From RUG12461 sp045661345 (GTDB lineage: Bacteria; Bacillota; Clostridia; Lachnospirales; Lachnospiraceae), in NCBI GenBank assembly GCA_045661345.1, contig JAZRFM010000015.1, positions 62,001-126,000 on the forward strand: a stretch of 64,000 nt of DNA, written 5' to 3'. The notes beneath the pieces are model-generated. The model saw only the letters and a list, made by a program, of their open reading frames with translations, was not told the origin of the DNA and searched no databases. Position numbers and translations under genes: made by a program. This document shows, piece by piece, positions 7,659-17,225 of the stretch; positions within the stretch are counted from its first letter, which is position 1, and each line of letters begins with the position of its first letter.

Positions 7659-9668
7659 TCACAGCGTATACTGTGAAAGATCCGAATTGATCTCATCTGA
7701 GTACTGATTCAGGTTCTTTGAAATACTTGTAATGCTCTCCGTCTCTTCACGCAGCTTATTGCTCTCCGAAACGATCTGTTCGCTCAGACTCAGCACTTCA
7801 TTGATACTTGATGCCTGCTCCTCTGTGGTTGCCGCATTATTCGACGCCACATCATTGATCCGCTCGATACCGCTGGCCATCTCCGAGATGCCATCCGTCG
7901 CTTTTGCCACATCTTCATAAATGATCCGGAAGGATTCGTTCGCTCCCTCCACTCCTTTGATGCATGCTTCCATATCACCGACGCAGATATCCGCTTTTTT
8001 GTTGATGTCGTCGATATTCCTCGTGATATCTTCGATCAGGCGGCGTATGGTATCCGTCGCTTCGGAGGACTGGCTTGCGAGAACACCGACTTCGGAAGCC
8101 ACCACTGCAAATCCCTTCCCCATTTCTCCGGCTCTCGCAGCCTCAATGGATGCATTCAGGGACAGGAGATTGGTCTGGGCAGAAATGGCATTAATGGTAT
8201 CCGTGATACCGGTGATCTCCTCCACCGACTTGGCAGTGGATCGAATCAGCGTCGCAAGCTCGCTTATGGTCTTGTTCAGGGTTGTCACGTTCTTTGTCAT
8301 GACATCCATTTCATCCTTGCCTTTTCCGGAGGCCTCCATCGTCTCATCGCACAATGCCCGGACATCCTCTGCGTTTTTCGCCAGCTGGTTGGAGGTGGTC
8401 GCAAGATCCGTTGCCGCGTGTGCGATATCCTCAATGGATCCGGTCATATTCGTCAGCGTCGCATTCAGTTTCTCAATGGAAGCGCCCTGATTCTGATTTG
8501 CAGTGGAAAGTGTATTCGAAATGTCATAGCATTCACCGGCTCTGCTGTTCATTTCCTCGGAAATATCCGACAGGGAATTCAGCGTGGAGCGCATCTTGTC
8601 AATATAGCTGCCGAGACTCTCACTGAGGGTAGTGATCTCGTTATTCCCTTCCGGCACGATGGATACGGTAAAGTCTCCCCTGCTGATATCCGTAATGCGT
8701 TCCGTCACCGTCGTCACCGGATTGATGGCGCGGTTGAGCATGACATACATCAGAATCGACAGAACAACCAGAAGGACGGCCGCACTGACGAAAGTGATCA
8801 GCATAACCCGTAAGATACTGTCGCTGAGCAGGGAGGAAGGCACCGCACTCACGACCGCCCAGGAGGTATCCTCAATGTCCGTTGCCGTAAACATCATGGA
8901 TCCTGCGGATGTCTTCACCGTCTGCACCTTGGATCCGTCTGCCGTGGCCTCACAATTCAATGTGTCAAAAACCGGCGCAAGCCCCGCTGCAATCGGATCG
9001 GTGGTACTCGAAAGGTTCTGCCCCACACATTCCGGATTGTTGCTGAGAAGGATATCTTTTGTTTCTTTGTTGATGATATAGTAGGACGCCTGCGGAGAGA
9101 GGGATTCAAAGCCGTTCACCTTTTCCGCAACCATGTCAAAATTGATATCACTGCTCAATACGGTGTTGTCAGCCAGCATGACAGAGCAGGCAAGACAGGT
9201 CTTTCCGGTGGACGCATCTACATAGGGCTCCGAGGAATAAATCTCTCCGTTCTTTTCCAGTGCCCCCACATACCACGGGCGATCAGTAAACTCAAAGGTA
9301 TCATCCGGGATCCATCCGGAGCCGTCCAAAAACACCCCTTCCTCTCCGTAGGCAATATAAATATCCTGGGAATCCGGGTCGAGCACAGTCAGGGAAAGCA
9401 GCATATTCAGCGTATCGTCATAGGATACCTCCGGCGTATTACGGATCACATCGGCTGTCTGCCCCACCCGCTCTTCGATACTGCTCCACCAGTTGTGTAT
9501 CTCACTGGCGTAAGTGGCAGATTCCCTGGCGAGGATCATATTGGTCAGATTCTGGATATTCCTTGATGCCAGAAAAATCGTGATCTGCGTGATGATCACG
9601 ATCATGATTGCGACATAAATAATGATTCTTGTCAGCAATGTTTTTTTCAAGGTTTTCCTTTTTTTCAT
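7659..9668 (-). CDS. Methyl-accepting chemotaxis protein
   Basis: The 669-residue product has an N-terminal membrane helix (about 12-34), a large extracytoplasmic region of double-Cache type (about 38-285, with PWY and DAxTG features), a second membrane helix, a HAMP linker and the conserved signalling hairpin with a VASEVGVLA-type core. It should sense a small molecule outside the cell and signal to CheA/CheW, or act in another signalling route. CGGAGGA precedes the ATG at good distance. It is the last gene of a run of Hpt, HD-GYP, hybrid kinase and GGDEF genes on the same strand, which links it to c-di-GMP control. No che or flagellar gene is in the window. Confidence 0.9.
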   Translation of the reverse strand: MKKRKTLKKTLLTRIIIYVAIMIVIITQITIFLASRNIQNLTNMILARESATYASEIHNWWSSIEERVGQTADVIRNTPEVSYDDTLNMLLSLTVLDPDSQDIYIAYGEEGVFLDGSGWIPDDTFEFTDRPWYVGALEKNGEIYSSEPYVDASTGKTCLACSVMLADNTVLSSDINFDMVAEKVNGFESLSPQASYYIINKETKDILLSNNPECVGQNLSSTTDPIAAGLAPVFDTLNCEATADGSKVQTVKTSAGSMMFTATDIEDTSWAVVSAVPSSLLSDSILRVMLITFVSAAVLLVVLSILMYVMLNRAINPVTTVTERITDISRGDFTVSIVPEGNNEITTLSESLGSYIDKMRSTLNSLSDISEEMNSRAGECYDISNTLSTANQNQGASIEKLNATLTNMTGSIEDIAHAATDLATTSNQLAKNAEDVRALCDETMEASGKGKDEMDVMTKNVTTLNKTISELATLIRSTAKSVEEITGITDTINAISAQTNLLSLNASIEAARAGEMGKGFAVVASEVGVLASQSSEATDTIRRLIEDITRNIDDINKKADICVGDMEACIKGVEGANESFRIIYEDVAKATDGISEMASGIERINDVASNNAATTEEQASSINEVLSLSEQIVSESNKLREETESITSISKNLNQYSDEINSDLSQYTL

Positions 9669-9803
9669 GATGTTCCTCCGGTTATTTCCTGCGGTCAGCT
9701 TTTAGCCCGCATGGTATTGGCTCATTCTACACTCATTTCACCGCACCCGTCAATATGACGGTACCCATATCTTCGCTTTTCTTTGATCTTCGCCAATCTG
9801 TCT

Positions 9804-11309
9804 CTATCTTTCCGATGTCGGGATTCCATGCTTTTCCTTAAAGCTTTTCTTTTCTTCGTACATCGCCTTGTCCGCGCGTTTGAAAACGAGATCATAGGTG
9901 ATGTCATCAATGGCGTGTTCCGCCATGCCGAAGGCTGCTGAATACCGATGCCAGGGCTCCCGCTCATTCCTGTTGTAGGAGGTTTCAAACGCATCCCTGA
10001 GTTCCGCCATCCGTTCCTTCCTCATTTCGTAATCCTCGCCGTTCAGAATCACGACAAATTCATCCCCGCCGATCCTGTAGACCGGAGAATGCTTAAAGAT
10101 CCGGCAGATGATCCTGCAGCAGCCGCGCAGATAATCGTCCCCGGCAGTATGTCCGAATTTATCATTGATATACTTCAGGCGGTTCACATCCACCATCACA
10201 ACGCCAAAACGAACCTCTCCCTGCAGGATCGCTTCATTAATCTCGGCGACCTTCTTTGCATAAGCGACCTTGCTGCCCACATTTGTCAGGGAATCGCGGT
10301 AAGCCTCTTCGCTGATCTTGCCGATCTCCTGTTCCTTCTCAAAGACATCATTTTCCACCTGCTCTTTTTCCCTGGTGATGGTGGTGATATCATCCAGATA
10401 TTCCAGAATCCTGATCTGCATCGACCGGATCTCGTTGTGGATGTCCTCCATTTCATCGCGGCTTTGGATGTTGAGATTCATAACGCCTGACTCTTCATAG
10501 TCCAGTGTATTGGAGGGAGAAAACTTCTTCATTTCCCCGGTGATCATGGAAAGCGGTCTTGTAATGGTTTTTCTGATCAGGAGTATGACACCGACAGAAA
10601 TGATCGTCGCGGCAGCGATTGCCACCAGAAGGATGTACAGCAGATTTTGCCTGCGTTCCACCATGATCTCATCCATCCCGACATCACAGCCCACCTGGCA
10701 GACCAAAATACCGGCCTCCGAATACACCGGAACATAGGAGGAGCACAGCCATCCCCAATCACCGTTTGAGATCGTGGGCGCTATTTCAGTCGAACCCTCC
10801 ATCCCGAGAAAAGCTTCTTCCCGTTCTTCATAGTAACCGCAGGAATAATAGAGCGGATTGTCATAATCATCCATGAGATACATATCGTAAAGCGCATCCT
10901 CATCTCCCCACACAACGACATATAAATACTTCACGTCACTCATGTTTTGCAGGTAGTTGTGGAGCAGCTCACGGTTTTTGACATAATCCTCCCAAAGACC
11001 CTTCTCGCGGAGATATTCCTCTATCAGGGTCTCGTTCTCTTCTTCCTCCGCTCTCTCACGCAGGGTCTGGAATTCTTCTGTCGTGACAGTCTCCTTGACC
11101 TGCAGTAAAAAGTCGGCATCGACAAAGGTACGGAAGTTTCTGGCCGTATCGGAGGAAAGCCCTTTAAAGTAATTGTCAATACGCGAAGCATTGATAAAAT
11201 GGGAAACGATCGCAACGGACAGCGCTATCAGAAACACTGTCAATACCACATACAAAAAAATCTTTCTTCCGACGGAAACATAAGCTTTCTTTTTTTCTGT
11301 ACGATGCAT
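9804..11309 (-). CDS. Membrane diguanylate cyclase (Cache-like sensor, HAMP, GGDEF)
   Basis: The 501-residue protein has a membrane helix at 15-38, an extracytoplasmic sensor region (about 40-220), a second helix (about 222-246), a HAMP/coiled-coil linker (247-335) and a GGDEF domain with an intact GGDEF motif at 414-418. It should make c-di-GMP from two GTP. The inhibitory RxxD I-site expected five residues before GGDEF is not there (FKHS occupies it), so product inhibition is probably lost. GAGGAGGAACC precedes the ATG. It lies 25 bp after the hybrid kinase gene in the signalling run, opposite in activity to the HD-GYP protein two genes upstream. Confidence 0.88.
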   Translation of the reverse strand: MHRTEKKKAYVSVGRKIFLYVVLTVFLIALSVAIVSHFINASRIDNYFKGLSSDTARNFRTFVDADFLLQVKETVTTEEFQTLRERAEEEENETLIEEYLREKGLWEDYVKNRELLHNYLQNMSDVKYLYVVVWGDEDALYDMYLMDDYDNPLYYSCGYYEEREEAFLGMEGSTEIAPTISNGDWGWLCSSYVPVYSEAGILVCQVGCDVGMDEIMVERRQNLLYILLVAIAAATIISVGVILLIRKTITRPLSMITGEMKKFSPSNTLDYEESGVMNLNIQSRDEMEDIHNEIRSMQIRILEYLDDITTITREKEQVENDVFEKEQEIGKISEEAYRDSLTNVGSKVAYAKKVAEINEAILQGEVRFGVVMVDVNRLKYINDKFGHTAGDDYLRGCCRIICRIFKHSPVYRIGGDEFVVILNGEDYEMRKERMAELRDAFETSYNRNEREPWHRYSAAFGMAEHAIDDITYDLVFKRADKAMYEEKKSFKEKHGIPTSER

Positions 11310-11334
11310 GGTTCCTCCTCATCTCACTTGCCCG

Positions 11335-13545
11335 TCATACGTCTTTGGCAATGGTCTCCACCAGTTCTTTTCTCAGGTATTTGCGCAGAATCTCATCCAG
11401 CCGCTGCGGATCCATGGGCTTTGCCAGAAAATCGTCAAACCCTGCTTCCTTGTAAGACTTTTCGGCTCCGCTTAAGGCATTGGCCGTCAGTGCGATCATG
11501 ATGGTGTCCTTCCCGCCTTCTCTGGCGCGAATCTTATGCATCGCCTCCACACCGTCCATTCCCGGCATCATATGATCCATGAAGATGATATCAAAGGGTT
11601 TGAGACGGTCAAAGCACTGAATCGCGGCTTTCCCGCTTTCCACCATGATCGGGTTAATATCATAGGGCTTTAGTGCACTCTTTGCAACCTTCAGGTTCAC
11701 CGAGTTGTCATCGACCAGCAAGATCTTTGCTTTCGGTGCCTTCACAGTGGGTTGAAAAACATCCGTGTTGGTTCTGGAAAGAGCCTCCTGAATGTCTCCG
11801 ATGGGCTGCCAGTCTGTTACCTCACTTAAAATGTCGAAAGAGAAGATGGATCCCATGCCGTAAACGCTGTCCACTTCCATTTTGCCGTTCATCATATGCA
11901 CCAGCCGTTTGGAAATGGCAAGACCAAGCCCCGTACCATCTCCGGTTCGATTCCGTTTGGTGTCCACCTGGTTGAAGATTTCAAAGATATGGGGCATATC
12001 TTCCTTGCTGATTCCGATCCCCGTATCACGTACCCGTGCTCTGATATGACACTTCTCGTTTCCGAGTCTGTCAAAGTTCAGACTGAGCTCAACACTGCCT
12101 TTCTCCGTAAACTTCACGGCGTTGGACAGGAGGTTCAAAAAGATCTGCCTCACGCGTACCGCATCTCCCACCAGATTCTCCGGAAAATCGGGATCCACGT
12201 GTACGATCAGTTCAATTTTCTTGTCTTCCGCACTCACTTTGACCATGGCCACCACATCATTGATTACAGAAGACATCTGGTAAGGCTCACAGACCAGATC
12301 CATTTTTCCGGATTCGATCCTGGAGAAATCCAGGATATCATTGATGATGGCAAGGAGGGTGCGGGTCGCGGAATTGATCATTGCCGCATTTTTTCTGGTC
12401 TCCTCGTCCGGGCAATCCCGCAAAATCGTCTGCGTCATACCGCTGATCACGTTCATCGGGGTACGGATCTCGTGAGACATATTGGCCAGGAAGTTGCTTT
12501 TTGCCCGATTGGCGCTCTCCGCCTCCAGGATCAGCTCCTCCTCTTTTGTGATATCATTCATTGTCAGGATATAGCCGTAGGGCTCCCCGTAATCATCTCT
12601 GGCGACGGTCATATTCACGGCATATTTCCGGTTATTCCGTGACATCCCGCTCTTAAAGAGGATATTGGATTCCCTGTTCAGACGGGAAAGAATTTCTTCT
12701 TTGGACTGTTCGAAGGACAGAATCTCTTCGATGTTTTCTCCCTCGGAAACGCCCAGCTCCTCCCTGGCAAAGCGGTTCAGCACCATCACGTTGAGGGACT
12801 CATCCATGATCAGAATCCCCTCACTCACCACATGCTGGGCATAATCGCCCATCGTCTGGGACGAGACGGAGAAGGTGTTGTACTTTTCCGCCGCAAGATA
12901 CCAGAGAAGCATGGAAATGCCTGCGCCAAGTCCGGAGAGCGGCAGTCCGTAATGCATATATCGGACCAGAAAGGTGTCCGGGATCGCACAAAGCACGATC
13001 ACGACATTCGCGACGAGAATACCGGTGAGAAGCTTTTTTTCACGCTGATGGGTGATGTTTTTGAACCAGAGAAACCAGGTGGCAATGCCTACGGAGCAGA
13101 TCACGATAATGTAGACCGTATGGAAGGTTCTTTCCGGACAGGGAACCGCCTGAAAGGCAGTCCAGTTTCCTACCCGAAGATAAATATCCACACCGGATCT
13201 GGAGTACAGGAACCAATCCACCACAGCGTAGGCAGTCAGCAGGAACCGCAGAAAATTGCACCACCTGTCCGGGATTCCGGTTTTTCTCAATCCGAGATGT
13301 ACTTCCACAAGGGGATAGCTCACAACACCGATGAGGGCGAGCTTACGAAACCACACACAGATCCCGGGATCCGCACACAGTCCGACCATCCCGTAACCGA
13401 TAGGCCAGATCCCTGCCGATACGCCGAGAATCAGCATGGTAATCCTGAAATACCCTGCGCCTTTTTCCCGCTTGAAAAAAAACGCCCCATAGATGATAGC
13501 AATGCTGCCGACAACGATCAGGCATACGCTCAGCGCAACTCCCAT
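11335..13545 (-). CDS. Hybrid sensor histidine kinase with 7TM-type sensor and receiver
   Basis: The product (736 residues) has seven or eight N-terminal membrane helices (about 3-222) of the HisKA_7TM type, a PAS domain (about 240-335), a HisKA dimerisation domain with the phospho-accepting His in MSHEIRTP (about 358), a HATPase_c domain with N, G1 and G2 boxes (RDTGIGI, GTGLGLAIS), and a C-terminal receiver with phospho-Asp in IIFMDHMMPG (about 657). I chose ATG at 13545, which opens directly with a membrane helix and follows the HD-GYP stop; a start at 13596 would overlap that gene by 35 bp. The Hpt protein encoded two genes upstream is the natural phosphorelay partner. Confidence 0.88.
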   Translation of the reverse strand: MGVALSVCLIVVGSIAIIYGAFFFKREKGAGYFRITMLILGVSAGIWPIGYGMVGLCADPGICVWFRKLALIGVVSYPLVEVHLGLRKTGIPDRWCNFLRFLLTAYAVVDWFLYSRSGVDIYLRVGNWTAFQAVPCPERTFHTVYIIVICSVGIATWFLWFKNITHQREKKLLTGILVANVVIVLCAIPDTFLVRYMHYGLPLSGLGAGISMLLWYLAAEKYNTFSVSSQTMGDYAQHVVSEGILIMDESLNVMVLNRFAREELGVSEGENIEEILSFEQSKEEILSRLNRESNILFKSGMSRNNRKYAVNMTVARDDYGEPYGYILTMNDITKEEELILEAESANRAKSNFLANMSHEIRTPMNVISGMTQTILRDCPDEETRKNAAMINSATRTLLAIINDILDFSRIESGKMDLVCEPYQMSSVINDVVAMVKVSAEDKKIELIVHVDPDFPENLVGDAVRVRQIFLNLLSNAVKFTEKGSVELSLNFDRLGNEKCHIRARVRDTGIGISKEDMPHIFEIFNQVDTKRNRTGDGTGLGLAISKRLVHMMNGKMEVDSVYGMGSIFSFDILSEVTDWQPIGDIQEALSRTNTDVFQPTVKAPKAKILLVDDNSVNLKVAKSALKPYDINPIMVESGKAAIQCFDRLKPFDIIFMDHMMPGMDGVEAMHKIRAREGGKDTIMIALTANALSGAEKSYKEAGFDDFLAKPMDPQRLDEILRKYLRKELVETIAKDV

Positions 13546-13561
13546 GTCTCCCTCGTCCGCT

Positions 13562-15010
13562 TTATCGATCCAGATTCTTATCCATCGCGATCTCAATCCG
13601 CTCCCGCAGATAGACCGGATTTACCGGTTTTAGAATATAGTCCTTTGCACCAACCCTGTTGCAGCGCACCACGGTATCCCTGTTTGCGATCGCCGTCAGG
13701 AAAATCACGTTCAGATCCGGATAGGTTTTCCGGATTCGTTTCACCGCAGACAGACCGTCCATCACCGGCATATCGATATCCATGATCAGCAGATCCGGCG
13801 CACCCTTTTTTTCAAGGTATTTGAAACATGCTGCCGCACTTTCCAGCATGATTACGATATATTCGTCCTCCAGCGCCGATCTTGTCTGCTCCAGGGAGAT
13901 CCTGCTGTCATCCACAACCAGAATCGTCTTTTCCGGGGCGCTGTCCCCGGCAGGTTCGCCGTTTTTCGTGTCAATCCCCGCAATGGATTCTTTCATCAGG
14001 TAACCGGATTCCTTGATGAAAACCATCCGGTAGCGAAGATCACTGCTCAGATCCACTTCTTTTCCGGTTTCATAGATTTTGATACGCGGCCGCAGAGTCT
14101 GTGATGTGTGTTCCGTGACAACCGCCCTTTCCCCGTTGGAGAGAATAACGTCCATCCCCGGCGGATAGGGGGGAATTACGGCCTGGATCGTTTCCACCAC
14201 ATGGCTGTCAAACAGGATCCCTTCTCCTCCGATCAGGTATTCCAGTGCTTCGATGGGGGCGCATGGTTCTTTGTATGGACGATTGCTGGTAAGGGCATCA
14301 AACACATCCACCGCATGAATGATCTTTGCATACAGAGGAATCTCTTCTCCTGTTTTTCCCTGTGGATAACCGGAGCCGTTTTCATTTTCATGATGGGAAA
14401 GAACCGCCATTCGGATCCTCAGATTGACGAGGGGATTGGATGAGATCAATTCATAGCTGTACTGGGGGTGCCGCCGGATCTCCTCGAATTCCGCATCCGT
14501 AAGCCGGTCCTTCTTGTTCAGGATGGCGGCGTCAATCCTTGTTTTGCCGAGATCATGGCAGAGCGCCGCGATCGCCACTTCATTCAGCTGATTGATGGAC
14601 AGCCCCATTTTAATGGCAACCGCAACCGAATAGATGGCAACATTCACCGTATGATGATAGGTATAATCATCATATGAGCGGATGTCCAAAAGATCCAGGC
14701 TGATCTCTTCCAGAGCGGAAATCTCCATGATCAGGTTGGAGGCGGCTCTGAGTATATTGTCAATATCCACATTCGCGACTGCATCTATGGCCGCTTCAAT
14801 GGTCTGTTCACTGACGGCTTCCGCAACCTTGATATCCTTTGAAAAAACATCCGTGATATAAGCGCCGAGATAACCGTCCTTCCTTAACCGTTCGATAAAT
14901 TTCGGCGTCAGTTCCACACCCTTTTCAAGCAGGGTTGTCTTATTCCGGGTATGGATCTTCCGACCCAGGATCATGCCGGGCCTCAAGTCCCGTATCGCAA
15001 CAAATCTCAT
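13562..15010 (-). CDS. HD-GYP c-di-GMP phosphodiesterase with C-terminal receiver
   Basis: The 482-residue protein starts with a DLRPGM-type N-terminal domain often found before HD-GYP domains, then has the HD-GYP domain (about 110-290; His152-Asp153 in CHDLGK, Gly214-Tyr215-Pro216), and ends with a receiver domain (about 362-480; phospho-Asp411 in LLIMDIDMP, Lys in ILKPVNP). It should hydrolyse c-di-GMP to GMP, with activity set by phosphorylation. The receiver at the C-terminus is the reverse of the common RpfG order. The gene follows the Hpt gene by 16 bp and precedes the hybrid kinase by 16 bp, so Hpt may pass phosphate from the kinase to this receiver. Confidence 0.9.
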   Translation of the reverse strand: MRFVAIRDLRPGMILGRKIHTRNKTTLLEKGVELTPKFIERLRKDGYLGAYITDVFSKDIKVAEAVSEQTIEAAIDAVANVDIDNILRAASNLIMEISALEEISLDLLDIRSYDDYTYHHTVNVAIYSVAVAIKMGLSINQLNEVAIAALCHDLGKTRIDAAILNKKDRLTDAEFEEIRRHPQYSYELISSNPLVNLRIRMAVLSHHENENGSGYPQGKTGEEIPLYAKIIHAVDVFDALTSNRPYKEPCAPIEALEYLIGGEGILFDSHVVETIQAVIPPYPPGMDVILSNGERAVVTEHTSQTLRPRIKIYETGKEVDLSSDLRYRMVFIKESGYLMKESIAGIDTKNGEPAGDSAPEKTILVVDDSRISLEQTRSALEDEYIVIMLESAAACFKYLEKKGAPDLLIMDIDMPVMDGLSAVKRIRKTYPDLNVIFLTAIANRDTVVRCNRVGAKDYILKPVNPVYLRERIEIAMDKNLDR

Positions 15011-15026
15011 GTCTGTCCCTCTGTGA

Positions 15027-15638
15027 TCAACCTGTTCTCAGCTCCCGCAGCCTCCCACAGCATTCCATGACGGCATCCGTCTCCAGATCGCGAACCGCCG
15101 GCTCCAGATCCCGGATGATCTCGGTGTACCGCGCCGGAATCTGCATCATCTGCATGCTCTCAAATGCCTGCTGCAGTGCCGGAATATCAAAGGATTGTAT
15201 GGCAGTCTCTGTTTGATCCACCAACGCAAAGAAGGTCTCTTCCTCGTACGCCGATCCGCTGTCGCAATCGCCCACGATGATCCTGAAGCGATCAGAAAGG
15301 TGCAGAAAATCCTCCGTGAAGGAATCGGTATCCCGCTCTATGGGCAGCAGATTTTCTTCCTTACCGGCTGTTTCCAGGGCAAACGCCCTGTCAAACAGAT
15401 CCGACCCCAAAGAACGCAGGGCCGCCTTCATGGCATGCGCCTGAATCCGATAGGAAGCAAAGTTTTCCGGATTCGGGGTCTCCAGTACCTTCTGCTGGTA
15501 TTCTTTCAGAAGCGCGGTCTGCTTCTTTGCCAATCCGACAAACTCCTTCAGTACCGTGATCAGTACATCCTTTTCCGGAATGTAGCGGTGTGCTGTCTCC
15601 CAGTCAATCCCTGAAATCTGCGGCAGATTGTAGTCCAC
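15027..15638 (-). CDS. Histidine phosphotransfer (Hpt) domain protein
   Basis: The 203-residue protein carries an Hpt helix bundle with the phospho-accepting His in RIQAHAMKAALRSLG (about residue 69), followed by an ALETAGK turn typical of Hpt domains. It should shuttle phosphate between the hybrid kinase receiver and the HD-GYP receiver encoded next to it. The first possible ATG (15644) abuts GAGGAGG and cannot be served by it; the GTG six nucleotides after that ribosome-binding site fits, so I place the start at 15638. The C-terminal half is a second helical region of unknown role. Confidence 0.8.
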   Translation of the reverse strand: MDYNLPQISGIDWETAHRYIPEKDVLITVLKEFVGLAKKQTALLKEYQQKVLETPNPENFASYRIQAHAMKAALRSLGSDLFDRAFALETAGKEENLLPIERDTDSFTEDFLHLSDRFRIIVGDCDSGSAYEEETFFALVDQTETAIQSFDIPALQQAFESMQMMQIPARYTEIIRDLEPAVRDLETDAVMECCGRLRELRTG

Positions 15639-15667
15639 TGTCATCCTCCTCGAAAGCTCCCGCTTGC

Positions 15668-15700
15668 AAAAGTTCCTCTCCGGTCAATGCCGGGAGGAAC
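15668..15700 (-). terminator. Probable terminator after hpf
   Basis: A GC-rich stem (15672-15683 with 15690-15700, one bulged base, loop TCAATG) is followed on the minus strand by only four U residues. It separates hpf from the Hpt-led signalling run. Confidence 0.55.
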
Positions 15701-15751
15701 CTGCCTCATCTTTATGACTGATGACGAAATGCCCGATCAACTGGTTCTTCC

Positions 15752-16279
15752 TCAGAACTCCGGTTCAATCAGGCCGTAGGTATTTCCTTTTCTCTTATAG
15801 ACAACATTTACCTCGTCTGTTTCCGCATTGCGGAAGACAAAGAAGTTGTGCCCCAAAAGCTCCATCTGTACACAGGCATCCTCCGGATACATGGGCTTTA
15901 CATCGAACTTTTTGTTGCGGCTGATCCTGATCTCCTCATCATTTTCCGTTTCCTTTTCGATGAAATCCTTTTTGAAGAAGCTTTCGCTTTGCTTCTGGGT
16001 AACCAGTTTCTTGCGATATTTCTTGAGCTGACGCTCGATAATCTCCTCCACCAGATCTATGGACACATACATGTCATTGCTGACCTGTTCGGAACGAATG
16101 ATATTCCCCTTCATCGGGATCGTCACTTCAATTTTCTGCCGCTCCTTCTCAACGGAAAGCGTCACATGCGCTTCCGTGTCCGGCGTAAAATATTTCTCAA
16201 GCTTTGAAAGCTTATCCTCGACAGCGGCTTTCAGACCATCCGTGAGATCAATATTTCTACCCGTCATTGTAATTCTCAT
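15752..16279 (-). CDS. hpf: Ribosome hibernation promoting factor, long form
   Basis: The 175-residue protein has the N-terminal HPF/YfiA domain (MRITMTGRNIDLTDGLK, residues 1-95), which binds the 30S decoding region and blocks translation in resting cells. The C-terminal domain (about 118-175, KPMYPEDACVQMELLGH and NVVYKRKGNTYGLIEP) drives 100S ribosome dimer formation in Firmicutes. The charged linker between is usual. AGGAGGGATCC precedes the ATG and a clear promoter lies upstream, so the gene is probably monocistronic. Confidence 0.95.
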   Translation of the reverse strand: MRITMTGRNIDLTDGLKAAVEDKLSKLEKYFTPDTEAHVTLSVEKERQKIEVTIPMKGNIIRSEQVSNDMYVSIDLVEEIIERQLKKYRKKLVTQKQSESFFKKDFIEKETENDEEIRISRNKKFDVKPMYPEDACVQMELLGHNFFVFRNAETDEVNVVYKRKGNTYGLIEPEF

Positions 16280-16315
16280 AGGATCCCTCCTTTTCCGGCA
16301 CTTTATGATATTTTC

Positions 16316-16343
16316 ATTATAGCAAAACCATGGGTTTAGGCAA
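16316..16343 (-). promoter_or_regulatory. hpf promoter
   Basis: On the minus strand TTGCCT (16343-16338), a 16-nt spacer and TATAAT (16321-16316) form a sigma-A-type promoter; TGC before the -10 makes it an extended -10. It starts about 37 nt before the hpf ATG. Confidence 0.75.
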
Positions 16344-16351
16344 TTAAAAAA

Positions 16352-17074
16352 TTAGTTCCAGCCGCCGGTGAGCCCGATGATCTGACCCGTCAGATAGGCG
16401 GGTGCATCTGCCACGGAAAAGATCAGCTCTGCCGCCTCCTCCGGCGTCCCGAAACGGCCGGCCGGGATCTCTTCACATAACGCATTTCTTTCTTCTTCGG
16501 AAAGATGCCGGTTCATATCCGTATCGATGCATCCCGGCGCAACCGCATTCACCCTTATGTTACTTGGAGCCAGTTCCTTTGCCAATGCTTTTGTCAGGGC
16601 GTTTACGCCGCCTTTCGCCGCGGAATAGGCTGCTTCACAGCTTGCCCCCACGTTTCCCCACACGGAAGACACATTGATGATCTGACCCTCCTTTTTTTTC
16701 ACCATCCCCGGTATCGCAAACCGGCAGAATAAAAAGACACCGGTCAGATTCGTCCGGATCATGGCTTCCCAGGCTTCTGTGGTCATGTCGGATAAGAGTC
16801 CCACATGGGAAACCCCCGCATTATTGATCAGAATGTCGATATCGCCGCATTCCGCAAAAACCCTTTTTGCAAACGCTTCCTCCCCCACGTCTCCGGCAAA
16901 GACCTGCGTAAAGACCTTATACTCCGTATGAAGCCGTAACGCAAGGCGTTCCAGCTGCTCCTTGTTCTTCTTACAGATCAGAACCAACCGGTATCCGGCC
17001 TTTGCAAACCGCCTGGCTGTTGCCGCACCGATCCCGCGGGACGCGCCCGTGATCATGACTGTCTTGTCAACCAT
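16352..17074 (-). CDS. Short-chain dehydrogenase/reductase, FabG-like
   Basis: The 240-residue protein has the NAD(P)-binding TGASRGIG motif near the N-terminus, NNAG (about 86-89), the catalytic Ser in INVSSVWG and the catalytic YSAAK motif, with an ending (YLTGQIIGLTGGW) typical of FabG (3-oxoacyl-ACP reductase). It could act in fatty-acid elongation or as a stand-alone reductase; no other fab gene is nearby, so the exact substrate is open. AAGGAGG lies upstream of the ATG at 17074, which I prefer over the longer frame starting at 17152. It diverges from the butyrate CoA-transferase gene. Confidence 0.85.
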   Translation of the reverse strand: MVDKTVMITGASRGIGAATARRFAKAGYRLVLICKKNKEQLERLALRLHTEYKVFTQVFAGDVGEEAFAKRVFAECGDIDILINNAGVSHVGLLSDMTTEAWEAMIRTNLTGVFLFCRFAIPGMVKKKEGQIINVSSVWGNVGASCEAAYSAAKGGVNALTKALAKELAPSNIRVNAVAPGCIDTDMNRHLSEEERNALCEEIPAGRFGTPEEAAELIFSVADAPAYLTGQIIGLTGGWN

Positions 17075-17225
17075 GCGTCCTTTCCTCCTTTTGGGGATGA
17101 TTGTAAGGGATGATCTGCACCTTTGCAAGTGGACTGCCTCTATACAAAGCAATTCCCGATATGGTAAAATCGGAGCATATCATCAATGAAAATCGTTGCA
17201 TTTTCGATAAAAAGGGAGGTATCCT

